This document shows positions 1 to 8,454 of a DNA stretch of 64,000 bases, piece by piece (position 1 is the first letter of the stretch; every line of letters begins with the position of its first letter). The notes under the pieces are model-generated. The model did no database searches. It was not told the DNA's origin and saw nothing but the letters and a program-made list of their open reading frames with translations. This DNA comes from Sediminicola sp035798135 (lineage in GTDB: Bacteria > Bacteroidota > Bacteroidia > Flavobacteriales > Flavobacteriaceae). The stretch spans positions 310,001-374,000 of the forward strand of contig JAPFBR010000001.1 in the NCBI GenBank assembly GCA_035798135.1, written 5' to 3'. The position numbers and the translations under genes are program-made.

Positions 1-207
1 CTTTAAGATAAACGTTGAACATAATACAATCCTTCATAGTCCGCATACAATGATACTTGGGCCCTACAGTTGGTTCCAAGCATAAAAAATTCGTTTAGAA
101 GCAAAAATATCCATGGTTAACCGTAATTTCGAATTTTTAATATCCGAATCCAAAAGGACCTTCTTACATCAAGGAATTTTGGAAATGGTAATAGTTGAAG
201 ATAGGAT

Positions 208-1323
208 ATGAAAAGAGCATTGGTCAAATTTAGAAACAGTGCGTTTAGAAGATTCATTAGGAGACACGAGAAGTATGCCCCTTTGATTTTTTTCATTGCC
301 GGGTTTATTTTTGATACCTTGACCCTAGGTCGCATTGACCGGTTGTACGACCTTATTGTTCTTTGCCTGTACATGTCAGCCCTCACCGTTGCCCTTTTCC
401 TCTATAATTTGGTGGATGACGGTAAATGGAAGAACACCATTCTCGCAAGGTATGAAGTATATCTTCCTTTGGCCATTCAATTTTTATTTGGAGGACTTTC
501 TAGTGCATATGTAATATATTTCTCCAGAAGTGTTTCCCTATCCAAAACCATTTCCTTTTTTATCATCTTGGTCCTTTTACTTTTAGCCAATGAATTGCTT
601 AAGAAAAGGATATCCAATAAATATTTACAGTTTAGCGTGTATTTTTTTATAAGCTTCACGTTTTTTAGTTTTATAATACCTGTCTTTATAAGCGAAATGA
701 ATACCCGGATTTTTATTATATCTGGTTTTGTCAGTCTAGCTTGCACCCTATTATTAATAATTATTATTTACAGCGCAAGTGCCAGCACCCGATCTGAAAT
801 CAGTTTGATAAAAATCATAGGCATCATCCTGGCTATCTATACGCTGATCAATACATTTTATTATTTTAAGCTTATTCCTCCTGTGCCCCTGGCGATGGAT
901 ACTGGGCTTGTTGCCCACACTATTAAATTGAAAAACAACAAATATGTTGTCAGTTACGAAACGGATGATTGGTACGTGTTTTGGAGAAATCACAGGCTCC
1001 AATTTATTCACGATCCCAAAGACAATGTTTATGTCTTCTCCTCCATTTTTGCCCCAACAGATCTAGAAAAATCGATATTGCATAGATGGAAATGGTATAA
1101 CGTGACTACTAAAGAATGGGAAATAGTGGAGGATATAGGTTATGAAATTACCGGAGGAAGGGATGGCGGTTACCGCGGCTATACCTTCAAGAACAATGTA
1201 AAACCAGGGCTATGGAAAGTTGAAGTAATAACCGAAGAGGAACTGGTCTTGGGGGTTATCGATTTTGAGATCATAATCAATCCGTCCCTGCAACCCAAAA
1301 GGGTGGTCCAAAGAAAATTCTGA
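208..1323 (+). CDS. Membrane protein with C-terminal DUF2914 domain
   Basis: A 371-residue inner-membrane protein of unknown function. The first 225 residues hold about seven hydrophobic segments separated by short charged loops. The soluble tail (about 255-360) resembles DUF2914: WRNH near 257, HRWKWY near 291 and GGRDGGYRG near 316, ending in a compact beta-rich stretch. DUF2914 proteins are widespread but have no assigned reaction. The ATG at 208 gives a short charged N-terminus followed by the first membrane segment and is a natural start. The gene stands alone; the next gene starts 139 bases further on. Confidence 0.8.
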   Translation: MKRALVKFRNSAFRRFIRRHEKYAPLIFFIAGFIFDTLTLGRIDRLYDLIVLCLYMSALTVALFLYNLVDDGKWKNTILARYEVYLPLAIQFLFGGLSSAYVIYFSRSVSLSKTISFFIILVLLLLANELLKKRISNKYLQFSVYFFISFTFFSFIIPVFISEMNTRIFIISGFVSLACTLLLIIIIYSASASTRSEISLIKIIGIILAIYTLINTFYYFKLIPPVPLAMDTGLVAHTIKLKNNKYVVSYETDDWYVFWRNHRLQFIHDPKDNVYVFSSIFAPTDLEKSILHRWKWYNVTTKEWEIVEDIGYEITGGRDGGYRGYTFKNNVKPGLWKVEVITEEELVLGVIDFEIIINPSLQPKRVVQRKF

Positions 1324-1462
1324 TCTACGGCTCATAGGTATCAAGCTTACCTACTCCAAGATAGTGAAATGGTTTTCAAGTAGTGATAATTGGCAACTAA
1401 ATAATTATTGCTAATTTTAGCCTGACCCAACCATGAGGCAAAATTAAAATGATTTTTAAGCC

Positions 1463-2002
1463 ATGTCCAATTTACAAAAGTTCCGAGAAAGCTTAAACCT
1501 TACCCAAAAAGAATTATTTGAAAAATCAGGGGTCTCTGTAAGGACTATTCAACGTATTGAGGCTGGGAAAGCACCAAAAGGTTATACCTTAAAAGTATTG
1601 GCCAACAGCTTGGGAATAGCGGAGGTGGAGTTGTTGCAAAACAATGTGAATTCACAGGAGATGAACTACACCCTAATAAAGCTCATCAATCTTTCTTCTT
1701 TGTTGGGCACTATTTTTCCGCCTGTGAATATTTTGCTTCCTTTATTGATAATGATCGCTAAAAAGGAATTTAACCCACTGACCAAACAGATAGTATCTGT
1801 TCAAATTGGCATGACCATACTGTCTTTTATCATTTTCATGACCAGTGCCTTTATAAAAAATTGGTTTACTCTAGGCAATGAATTTACGATGGTTGTTATG
1901 ATACTCCTTGTCCTGGCAAATATGTTCGTTATTATTAGGAACACGGCAGCTATAGATAAAAACAAAGAATTGTACATAAAGCTGAGCTTCAGTTTTATAT
2001 AA
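1463..2002 (+). CDS. XRE-family HTH regulator with membrane tail
   Basis: A 179-residue protein. Residues 5-58 form a typical XRE/Cro-type helix-turn-helix (LNLTQKELFEKSGVSVRTIQRIE is the core), so DNA binding is expected. The remainder has three hydrophobic segments (about 72-95, 112-132, 140-160), which suggests a regulator anchored in the inner membrane that may respond to membrane state. Such HTH-plus-transmembrane proteins recur in Flavobacteria, but their targets are generally unknown. A promoter-proximal neighbour that it might control is the serine hydrolase gene 90 bases downstream; that link is only inferred from position. Confidence 0.8.
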   Translation: MSNLQKFRESLNLTQKELFEKSGVSVRTIQRIEAGKAPKGYTLKVLANSLGIAEVELLQNNVNSQEMNYTLIKLINLSSLLGTIFPPVNILLPLLIMIAKKEFNPLTKQIVSVQIGMTILSFIIFMTSAFIKNWFTLGNEFTMVVMILLVLANMFVIIRNTAAIDKNKELYIKLSFSFI

Positions 2003-2092
2003 GCATGTCGTACTAATGGCGGTTTATTGGCGGGCAAATTTTTGATGTTATTACCAGCTAATTTCCAATTTTTGTCTTAAAACTAATCTAAG

Positions 2093-3556
2093 ATGACTAG
2101 AACAAGAATCATATTCACACTACTTGTTATAATGGGCACTTATGGTCTAATAGCACAAGTTGATAAAAGTACCCCATTGTTTATTGAACTGAAAAAACAA
2201 GACAGTATCTTCTTCGAAAAAGGGTTTAACCAATGTGACCTGACCTATCTTGAGGCACATCTAGCCAATAATTTAAAATTTTATCACGATAAAAGTGGAT
2301 TTCAGGATAGAACAGCGTTTTTCGAAAACATGCAGAAATATATTTGTTCCAATCCAGATAAAAAACCAATCAGAAAGGTGGATGAAGCGAGTTTGGAACT
2401 ATTCCCGCTTTATAACAACGGCAAATTATATGGTGCTATTCAAAAGGGCATCCATCATTTCTATATTAGGGAAAATGGAAAGGAGGGTTTCCCCACAAGC
2501 ACCGCCAGGTTTACCCACGTTTGGATTATGGACCATGGCATTTGGCAACTTAGCGAAGCACTGAGCTATGACCACCATGAGCCTCAGCCTAAGGAAGGGC
2601 AAGCCCATGCGATAGAACAAGTACTGAAAGATGCTAAAGTACCTGCCTTGGGACTGGGGATTATAGAAAATGGGAAACTCACAAGAATTGAGGTTTATGG
2701 TACCTTGGATACAAAAACAAAAGCCCCATATAATACCATCTTTAAGGTTGCTTCCCTGACTAAGCCTATTGTCGCCCTGACTGCGCTTAAACTTATTGAC
2801 AAGGGCCTCTTGGGATTGGACGAACCATTGTATCCCTATTGGGTGGATCCCGATGTTAAAGAGGACGATCGAAATAAAAAATTAACGCCGAGACTTGTCC
2901 TTTCACACCAAACAGGATTTCCTAACTGGAGATATCTGACGGATAACAATAAACTGGCATTTGAGTTTGATCCTGGAACACAATTCCAATACTCTGGGGA
3001 GGGATATGAATACCTCCGGAAGTCTATTGAATCCAAACTTGGTAAAAGCATTGAAGAACTAACCAAAGAAATGCTTTTTGAGCCTGCCGGGATGACCGAC
3101 ACCAGATTTTGGTGGGATGAAGCCATGGACGAAACGAGATATGCCCAGAATTTTGATAAGGATGGCAAACAGATTGCCACCACCAAATATTATGAAGCCA
3201 ATGCCGCTGCTAACCTCCTGACCACGGTAGAGGATTACGGACGGTTCATTGCCTATGTCATTAATGGCGCAGGACTTTCAGACGCCCTGTTCACTGAAAT
3301 GCAAGAGCGGCAGGTTATGGTCCGAGAGAATAATTATTTTGGCCTTGGTTGGGAGATCCTTACTGGGTTCAGCAATGGTGAAACCCTATTGCTTCACAGC
3401 GGCAAAGATCCGGGAGTAAGCACTCTCGCAGTATTTTTTCCCAAGTCGAAAAACGGCTATGTTGTTTTCCTGAACGGTGATAATGTAAATAAGGTATTGG
3501 AAGAACTGCTCTCCAATCATTTGTACGGCGGGAAGGAATTATGGAGCAAAAAATAG
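2093..3556 (+). CDS. Secreted serine hydrolase, beta-lactamase/class C fold, with N-terminal NTF2-like domain
   Basis: A 487-residue exported enzyme. A signal peptide occupies about residues 1-21. Residues 30-160 look like a DUF4440/SnoaL NTF2-like domain (ARFTHVWIMDHGIWQLSEAL). Residues 165-480 are a beta-lactamase-related domain. The nucleophile motif SxxK is S221-L-T-K224, the tyrosine motif is Y300-S-G rather than Y-x-N, and the third motif is H435-S-G. This set is typical of family VIII esterases, D-aminopeptidases and other non-lactamase relatives, so antibiotic hydrolysis should not be assumed. The substrate is unknown. The NTF2-like fusion is unusual but seen in Bacteroidota. Confidence 0.85.
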   Translation: MTRTRIIFTLLVIMGTYGLIAQVDKSTPLFIELKKQDSIFFEKGFNQCDLTYLEAHLANNLKFYHDKSGFQDRTAFFENMQKYICSNPDKKPIRKVDEASLELFPLYNNGKLYGAIQKGIHHFYIRENGKEGFPTSTARFTHVWIMDHGIWQLSEALSYDHHEPQPKEGQAHAIEQVLKDAKVPALGLGIIENGKLTRIEVYGTLDTKTKAPYNTIFKVASLTKPIVALTALKLIDKGLLGLDEPLYPYWVDPDVKEDDRNKKLTPRLVLSHQTGFPNWRYLTDNNKLAFEFDPGTQFQYSGEGYEYLRKSIESKLGKSIEELTKEMLFEPAGMTDTRFWWDEAMDETRYAQNFDKDGKQIATTKYYEANAAANLLTTVEDYGRFIAYVINGAGLSDALFTEMQERQVMVRENNYFGLGWEILTGFSNGETLLLHSGKDPGVSTLAVFFPKSKNGYVVFLNGDNVNKVLEELLSNHLYGGKELWSKK

Positions 3557-3626
3557 AAAAATATGAACAGGGTATTGCCATCTTCCTTCTTCCAAATATT
3601 AAAGTCATCTTAAATATTCTTCTATT

Positions 3627-3648
3627 TCAAAGCAATCGCTTAGTTTTG
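3627..3648 (+). promoter_or_regulatory. TetR operator overlapping -7 promoter box
   Basis: Bases 3627-3644 match the perfect palindrome at 4248-4265 in 14 of 18 positions. They run directly into TAGTTTTG (3641-3648), a Bacteroidota -7 box, 18 bases before the TetR-family start codon. Binding here would block RNA polymerase, which suggests autorepression. The assignment rests on the shared sequence and is inference. Confidence 0.6.
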
Positions 3649-3666
3649 TGGTGTAGTTAAGAAGCA

Positions 3667-4230
3667 ATGGCTAGAAAAAAACAATATATAGAACAAGAGG
3701 TTCTGGAAAAGGCAATGGCCTTGTTCTGGCGAAATGGGTATGAATCCACTTCTGTACGTATGCTGGAGAAAGAAATGGGTATTAACCAGTTCTCCATATA
3801 TGCCAGTTTTGGAAGTAAAAAAGGGGTGTTTCTTGAGAGTATAAATGCCTATAAAAGGAAAATACATTGCATTACCGACAAATTGGAAAAATCCCAAAAT
3901 GGGGTTGCCGGTATCAAGCAATACTTTTATGATTTTTTGGAATTTGTCAATGAAAACAATGTTAACAAAGGTTGTTTGGTTACCAACACTGTAAATGAAC
4001 TGGGAGAAAATGCAGATCCAACAGTAATGGCAGAATTGGTGAAATTTGCTTCCAACATTAAACATCTTTTTATAAATAACCTCAAACAAGATTCCCAAAA
4101 AGACACCGACACCATTGAAAGACAAGCGAACTATTTAATGACCACCATTTTGGGCATATCAATTGCGTCCAAAATATTCAACATAAAACAATTGGAAGAC
4201 GCTATTGAAATAGCGTTTAAAAACCTGTAA
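3667..4230 (+). CDS. TetR/AcrR-family transcriptional repressor
   Basis: 187 residues. The N-terminus is a TetR helix-turn-helix: a helix VLEKAMALFWRNGYESTSV, then LEKEMGINQFSIYASFGSKKGVF, the usual TetR recognition helix followed by the conserved F-x-S-K-x-x-V-F turn. The C-terminal part is the variable ligand-binding domain. It precedes a CMD protein, an EthD protein and a DsbA-like protein. The same palindrome lies before this gene and before the CMD gene. The likely role is repression of that operon and of itself, released by an unknown, possibly quinone-like or electrophilic, ligand. Confidence 0.9.
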   Translation: MARKKQYIEQEVLEKAMALFWRNGYESTSVRMLEKEMGINQFSIYASFGSKKGVFLESINAYKRKIHCITDKLEKSQNGVAGIKQYFYDFLEFVNENNVNKGCLVTNTVNELGENADPTVMAELVKFASNIKHLFINNLKQDSQKDTDTIERQANYLMTTILGISIASKIFNIKQLEDAIEIAFKNL

Positions 4231-4247
4231 CTTTTTTTTGTCAATAA

Positions 4248-4265
4248 ACTAAGCAAATGCTTAGT
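4248..4265 (+). promoter_or_regulatory. Perfect 18-bp palindromic TetR operator
   Basis: ACTAAGCA-AA-TGCTTAGT, an exact inverted repeat of 8-bp arms, sits between the TetR gene and the CMD gene. A TTG at 4238-4240 lies 21 bases before the TA at 4262, the spacing of Bacteroidota -33/-7 promoters, although the TTTG part of the -7 box is missing. The operator would overlap the promoter core. Confidence 0.65.
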
Positions 4266-4299
4266 AATAAATATTAATTTAATCTAAATACTATCATCT

Positions 4300-4848
4300 A
4301 TGAGCACATTTAAAGTTCACACTATTGAATCAGCACCAGAAATCAGCAAACCTTTATTGGAAAATTCATTAAAATCATTTGGTATGGTTCCGAATCTACA
4401 TGGCGTTTTGGCCGAGTCTCCAGGAATTTTGGAAGCGTATCAAATGCTGCATAATTTATTTGAAAATTCATCTTTCAACAATAATGAATTAACTGTGGTA
4501 TGGCAGACCATAAATGTGGAGCACGGATGTCATTATTGTGTCCCTGCTCATACAGGAATTGCACATATGATGAAAGTGGATGAAGCGATCACCGATGCCC
4601 TGAGAAACAGGACAGCTATGCCGAACGACAAACTTCAAACCTTACATGAAACAACGCTGTCCATTGTCCGTAATCGCGGAAATATAAGCGCTCCAGAAAT
4701 AGAAGCATTCTATGCCGCTGGTTACAATAAAAGACAACTCTTGGAAATTATTTTGGGCCTTTCCCAAAAAGTACTCAGCAACTATGTAAACCATATTGCG
4801 GAAACACCGGTTGACAAGGCTTTTGAAAAATTTGTTTGGAAGAAATAA
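4300..4848 (+). CDS. Carboxymuconolactone decarboxylase (AhpD-like) family protein
   Basis: 182 residues, cytoplasmic. The family signature E-x2-CxxC-x3-H is present as E74, C77, C80 and H84 (EHGCHYCVPAHTGIAH), as in AhpD-like alkylhydroperoxidases, which use the cysteine pair to reduce peroxides or to protect against reactive species. The rest of the helical CMD fold is recognisable (LLEIILGLSQKVLSNYVNHIAETP). It is the first gene of a probable three-gene unit under the TetR regulator upstream, so induction by an oxidant or electrophile is a reasonable inference. The exact substrate cannot be read from the sequence. Confidence 0.85.
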   Translation: MSTFKVHTIESAPEISKPLLENSLKSFGMVPNLHGVLAESPGILEAYQMLHNLFENSSFNNNELTVVWQTINVEHGCHYCVPAHTGIAHMMKVDEAITDALRNRTAMPNDKLQTLHETTLSIVRNRGNISAPEIEAFYAAGYNKRQLLEIILGLSQKVLSNYVNHIAETPVDKAFEKFVWKK

Positions 4849-4873
4849 TGATAAAGTAAGAGATATGATTAGA

Positions 4874-4907
4874 AATACGCTTTCTACTTTTTTATAGAAA
4901 GCGTATT
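4874..4907 (+). terminator. Strong hairpin between CMD and EthD genes
   Basis: A perfect 13-bp stem (4874-4886 with 4895-4907) with an 8-base T-rich loop. No long T-run follows, so it may attenuate or stabilise mRNA ends rather than end transcription completely. Confidence 0.5.
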
Positions 4908-4960
4908 CTACTTTTAACCGAGATGGAAAACACTAGTTTAATTAGAATTAAAATACTATT

Positions 4961-5275
4961 ATGATAAAAGTATCTGTAATGTATCCCAACAGTTCAGAGG
5001 TGAAGTTTGACACTGGGTATTATAAAAACACACATCTTCCCATGATTGTTGAAGCACTGGGCGATACCCTCAAAGGATTGGAGTTTAATGTAGGTCTTGG
5101 TGGAAAAACTCCGTCCGAACCTGCGCCATATATTGCAATGGCGCATTTGACCTTTGATTCTTTAGAATCCTTCAAAGATTCTTTTGGGCCCCATGCTGCA
5201 AAATTTGCGGCAGACGTACCCAATTACTCCAATGTTCAGGGAGAAATTCAAATTAGTGACATCATAAAAATCTAA
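4961..5275 (+). CDS. EthD-family protein
   Basis: 104 residues with the EthD/ferredoxin-like alpha-beta barrel pattern: VSVMYPNS at the start, H-L-P-M-I-V-E-A-L-G (the conserved HxP of EthD), and AHLTFDSLESFKDSFGPHAAKFAADVPNYS near the end. EthD-like proteins are small dimeric proteins linked to ether degradation in Rhodococcus and, elsewhere, to quinone or polyketide processing; the reaction here is unknown. It ends two bases before the DsbA-like gene, so both are surely co-transcribed. Confidence 0.85.
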   Translation: MIKVSVMYPNSSEVKFDTGYYKNTHLPMIVEALGDTLKGLEFNVGLGGKTPSEPAPYIAMAHLTFDSLESFKDSFGPHAAKFAADVPNYSNVQGEIQISDIIKI

Positions 5276-5277
5276 GT

Positions 5278-5922
5278 ATGGCAGATAAAATTAAAATAGA
5301 TATCGTTTCAGATGTGGTATGTCCTTGGTGTACCATTGGATACAAACGTTTAGAAAAAGCTATTACAGAACTAGGTATACAAGATCAAGTAGAGATCGAG
5401 TGGCAACCCTTTGAGTTAAATCCAAATATGCCCGCTGAAGGTCAAAACGTACAAGAACATATTATAGAAAAATATGGGTCCACTTTAGAACAACTAAAAG
5501 CCTCACAACAGCACATGTCAGAAGTTGGCTCTGAACTGGGTTTTACCTTCGATTATTTTGATGACATGCGTATGGCAAACACCTTTGACGCACACGTATT
5601 ACTAGAATATGCAAAGAATTTCGGGAAACAAACCGAATTAATAATGCGCTTAACAACAGCCTTCTTTAGTGAAGGAAAGGATGTTTCAAATAGAGCTGTT
5701 TTAAAACAGGTCTTATTGGACGCTGGTTTAAATGCCGAAGAAGCTTTAGCTAAATTAGATGATGATGACGCGCGTTACGAAATTAAAAGCAAAGAAGCGT
5801 ATTGGCGAAATGCAGGAGTAAACTCAGTTCCAACTATTGTTTTTAATAACAAAAGTGCACTTACAGGAGCACAACCTGTTTCTGTTTACAAGCAGGTCCT
5901 CGGGGAGTTATTGGAACAATAA
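5278..5922 (+). CDS. DsbA-family (FrnE-like) thiol oxidoreductase
   Basis: 214 residues with no signal peptide, so cytoplasmic. A thioredoxin-fold active site CPWC (C15-C18) follows the first strand (IDIVSDVVCPWCTIGYKRL). A helical insertion follows, and the cis-proline region appears as NSVPTIVFNNK near residue 180. This is the FrnE/2-hydroxychromene-2-carboxylate-isomerase-related group of DsbA proteins, often found with polyketide, glutathione or stress genes. It closes the TetR-controlled unit, fitting a redox or detoxification role. Confidence 0.88.
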   Translation: MADKIKIDIVSDVVCPWCTIGYKRLEKAITELGIQDQVEIEWQPFELNPNMPAEGQNVQEHIIEKYGSTLEQLKASQQHMSEVGSELGFTFDYFDDMRMANTFDAHVLLEYAKNFGKQTELIMRLTTAFFSEGKDVSNRAVLKQVLLDAGLNAEEALAKLDDDDARYEIKSKEAYWRNAGVNSVPTIVFNNKSALTGAQPVSVYKQVLGELLEQ

Positions 5923-5949
5923 TAACTATCAAAAAGTTTACATATCAAG

Positions 5950-5991
5950 TTAAGGGTGACAATTGCAATTTTTTTGCATTGTCACCCTTAA
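5950..5991 (+). terminator. Hairpin terminator after DsbA-like gene
   Basis: A 14-bp perfect stem (5950-5963 with 5978-5991) built on TTAAGGGTGACAAT, with a T-rich loop, 28 bases after the stop codon. It probably ends the TetR-controlled unit. Confidence 0.6.
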
Positions 5992-6073
5992 TCATATGGA
6001 TAATGATGGGCACAAAGGAAATTACATGTAAATCCCTCTATATGATTAACCAAATACCAACTGTCGTTATAAC

Positions 6074-6241
6074 CTAAAGGGGCTTTCTTCCAGAAATTAT
6101 GTTATAAAGTATAACAACAACTGCAATTACCAGAAGAATATGAACTAAACTACCGGTTGCTAATCCTGGAATTACACCCAATAACCCCAAAACCCAAACT
6201 ACAATACAAATAACGGCTACAAGCCAAAGAAGACTTCTCAT
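6074..6241 (-). CDS. Small two-helix membrane protein (lmo0937 type)
   Basis: A 55-residue protein reading MRSLLWLVAVICIVVWVLG at its start and ending NIISGRKPL. It has two hydrophobic helices joined by a short G-V-I-P-G-L turn, the pattern of the lmo0937/DUF5670 family of tiny membrane proteins, often stress-induced in Bacteroidota. The ATG at 6241 is the only in-frame start; an ATG just upstream runs into a stop. Function is unknown. Confidence 0.75.
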   Translation of the reverse strand: MRSLLWLVAVICIVVWVLGLLGVIPGLATGSLVHILLVIAVVVILYNIISGRKPL

Positions 6242-6305
6242 AATAATTTCATTTATGGTTGTACAGCTAAGATAAAAAAGATTACAATTACAATCGGATA
6301 AATTA

Positions 6306-6587
6306 TTGACTCATACCAACCACAAACTAGGTGTCAATACACAGGAAGAAGAATGGCAATATGCCTCCTACGGGAGTAAGGCTTGTGGGTCCGCCAATGG
6401 TTATATCGCTTATTCCATTACCATAGATAATACTGATTTGTCCGAACGATTAGAAGAACATAAGATTGCTGAAAAAGTGTACAATAAAAAATGGGGGAGA
6501 TTTTCAAGAGGGACTTACCCTTTTTTAACTTCCCCCATAGAAAACCAATTCTACATCCTAATCTATAATCCAAATAAAAATCAGTAA
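6306..6587 (+). pseudogene. Remnant of a GSKACGG-type hypothetical protein
   Basis: The 93 residues contain the pattern W-x-Y-A-S-Y-G-S-K-A-C-G followed by G-Y-I-A-Y-S and Y-N-K-K-W-G. As I recall it, this pattern appears in a family of small secreted Bacteroidota proteins that continue with a conserved cysteine-containing tail. Here there is no ATG and no signal peptide: the reading frame opens after a stop at 6273-6275 with only a TTG available. The expected C-terminal cysteines are replaced by an unrelated tail. I read this as a 5'-truncated and 3'-diverged remnant. It could still be expressed from the TTG. Confidence 0.45.
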
Positions 6588-6614
6588 ATTTAAGGAGGTA
6601 AAATTACAGCTATC

Positions 6615-7040
6615 ATGGAAAAGGAAATCACCAAAGAGTATACCAATGGGGAACTTACTGTAATATGGAAACCAAAAGCGTGCATACATTCCGAGGAATG
6701 CATCCATGCTCTGCCCAATGTATACAAACCAAAAGAAAAACCCTGGATTACCCCAGAGAATGCCACCACACAGGAATTGAAGGATCAAATTGCCAAGTGC
6801 CCCTCTGGGGCCTTGAGCTATTATATGAACAAGGACGAAAAAAAAGAAAAGGAAAGCATGGAAACCAAAGTAGAAGTCAAAGAAAATGGTCCGCTGTTGG
6901 TCCACGGAACATTAAAGGTTATAGACAAAACTGGGAAGGAAGAAGTAAAAAAAAGGACCACCGCTTTTTGTAGATGTGGCTCCTCCAGCAATAAGCCTTA
7001 TTGCGACGGAACACATAACGAAATTAACTTTAAAGGTTGA
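6615..7040 (+). CDS. Iron-sulfur protein: YjdI-like 4Fe-4S domain fused to CDGSH domain
   Basis: 141 residues. The first half matches the YjdI/Fer4_19 family with cysteines C23, C29 and C62 (ACIHSEECIHALP and KCPSGAL). The second half is a CDGSH domain with C119-x-C121-x8-C130-D-G-T-H134, the three-Cys one-His ligand set of a labile 2Fe-2S cluster. A charged linker (KDEKKEKESMETK) joins them. Both parts are usually implicated in redox sensing or cluster transfer; the physiological partner is unknown. An AAGGAGG-like stretch at 6592 precedes the ATG, which is unusual for a phylum that rarely uses Shine-Dalgarno sequences. Confidence 0.9.
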   Translation: MEKEITKEYTNGELTVIWKPKACIHSEECIHALPNVYKPKEKPWITPENATTQELKDQIAKCPSGALSYYMNKDEKKEKESMETKVEVKENGPLLVHGTLKVIDKTGKEEVKKRTTAFCRCGSSSNKPYCDGTHNEINFKG

Positions 7041-7101
7041 TCTTCAATTAACGCACCCGATTATTTTTCTTAGTAGGATAACCAATTTCGAACTCCCTCC
7101 A

Positions 7102-7956
7102 ATGAAACAAATACTTCTAGTGACACTATTTTTATATGTGTTAACGCCAGCCGTAAGTCAGAACAAACCCGCCTACACCATTTATAACGCCAAGGGCAAA
7201 AAAGTATCCTACACCAAGATGGTGAAGGTACTGTCCTCTAAAGATATTATCCTTTTCGGGGAATTACACAACAATGCCATTGCTCACTGGTTGCAATACG
7301 AAGTAGCCTCGGATTTAGCCAAAACAAAACCTTTGATCCTAGGGGCGGAAATGTTTGAGGCCGACAACCAAATTCCATTGAACAACTATTTAAGTGGTAC
7401 AATTAATCAAAAAGGATTGGATACATTGGCTCGCCTCTGGCCCAATTACAATACGGATTATGCTCCCTTGGTGAATTTTGCCAAGGAACGCCAACTCACC
7501 TTTATTGCCACCAATATTCCAAGGCGCTTTGCCTCCTTGGTGTATAAAAAAGGACTTGAAGTATTGGACACCCTTACGCCCCAAGAAAAAGCTTGGATTG
7601 CTCCTTTGCCCATAGTCTTTGACCCAAAACTACCTGGATACCAAGACATTCTGAAGATGATGGGAGACCATGGGACCCCAGAATTGGTCATGGCCCAAGC
7701 GATAAAGGATGCCACCATGGCCCACTTTATTCTAAATAATTACAATCCTGGGTCAAGGCTCCTACATTTCAATGGAGCCTACCACTCCAACAACTACGAG
7801 GGAATTTTATGGTATTTGAAACTTTCGGCCCCTAATTATGCGTATGCTACCATATCCACAGTTTCCCAGGATATAATTGATAAATTACTCCCGGAACATA
7901 ATGGCCTGGCCGATTTTATAATTTGTGTGGACAGTCATATGACCAATACGTATTAA
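7102..7956 (+). CDS. ChaN-like haem-binding-fold secreted protein
   Basis: 284 residues from the ATG at 7102, which starts a clear signal peptide (MKQILLVTLFLYVLTPAVSQ). The long open frame upstream overlaps the iron-sulfur gene and is not used in my reading. The mature part resembles the Cofac_haem_bdg/ChaN family: IILFGELHNNAIAHWLQYEV near residue 50, EMFEADNQ, and HFNGAYHSNNYEG near the C-terminus. ChaN binds haem in Campylobacter and is linked to iron uptake, so a periplasmic or surface haem role is plausible here but unproven. Confidence 0.85.
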   Translation: MKQILLVTLFLYVLTPAVSQNKPAYTIYNAKGKKVSYTKMVKVLSSKDIILFGELHNNAIAHWLQYEVASDLAKTKPLILGAEMFEADNQIPLNNYLSGTINQKGLDTLARLWPNYNTDYAPLVNFAKERQLTFIATNIPRRFASLVYKKGLEVLDTLTPQEKAWIAPLPIVFDPKLPGYQDILKMMGDHGTPELVMAQAIKDATMAHFILNNYNPGSRLLHFNGAYHSNNYEGILWYLKLSAPNYAYATISTVSQDIIDKLLPEHNGLADFIICVDSHMTNTY

Positions 7957-8018
7957 GATGATAATCGATAGAATTTCAGTATCTTAATTCAAAATATAGT
8001 AAGTAATACTGACTGACC

Positions 8019-8369
8019 ATGGAGAAAAAATGTCCCGAATGTGGGGAGAAAATCATAGGCCGGGTAGACAAGAAATTTTGTTCGGATTACTGTCGCAATG
8101 CTTTCAACAACAGGTTGAACAAGGATAGTAAAAACCTCATTCGCAACATCAACAACCGACTACGAAAAAATTATAGGATTTTGGAAAGTTTTAGTCTTCA
8201 GGACGGTAAAACCAAGACCAACAAAACCAAATTATTGGATAAGGGTTTCGATTTTGAATATTTTACCCATCTCTATACCACACAAAAAGGAACCGTTTAC
8301 TTTTTTGTGTATGATTTGGGGTATTTGCCCCTGGACAATGATTTTTATATGATCGTAAAAAGAGCATAA
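8019..8369 (+). CDS. Zinc-ribbon hypothetical protein
   Basis: 116 residues. The N-terminus carries a DUF2116-like zinc ribbon with C5-x2-C8 and a second pair C21-x3-C25 (KKCPECGEKI ... KFCSDYCRNAFNNR), as in small RNA- or ribosome-associated zinc ribbons. The rest is basic and unrecognised, with aromatic-rich strands at the end (GTVYFFVYDLGYLPL). It is common in Flavobacteriaceae as a conserved hypothetical protein. No neighbour suggests a pathway. Confidence 0.75.
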   Translation: MEKKCPECGEKIIGRVDKKFCSDYCRNAFNNRLNKDSKNLIRNINNRLRKNYRILESFSLQDGKTKTNKTKLLDKGFDFEYFTHLYTTQKGTVYFFVYDLGYLPLDNDFYMIVKRA

Positions 8370-8374
8370 AAAAT

Positions 8375-8394
8375 AATCCTCCTAATGGAGGATT
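8375..8394. terminator. Short hairpin, AATCCTCC-TAAT-GGAGGATT
   Basis: A perfect 8-bp stem with a TAAT loop six bases after the zinc-ribbon stop codon, between convergent genes. Confidence 0.5.
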
Positions 8395-8454
8395 TAGCGA
8401 ATAACCTAAGGGATCAATGGGGAACCAAAAGACACCTTTTAATGTTTTAGGTAG

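Noticed and set aside
2836..3186. Minus-strand frame opposite the serine hydrolase
   Set aside because: Shadow frame inside a well-supported gene; serine-rich composition typical of antisense translation.
2093..3556. Antibiotic-resistance beta-lactamase
   Set aside because: The motif set (SLTK, YSG, HSG) is that of esterase/peptidase relatives; no support for lactam hydrolysis.
6976..7101. Long N-terminal extension of the ChaN-like protein from 6976
   Set aside because: It overlaps the CDGSH gene and lacks sense as a leader; the ATG at 7102 begins a proper signal peptide.
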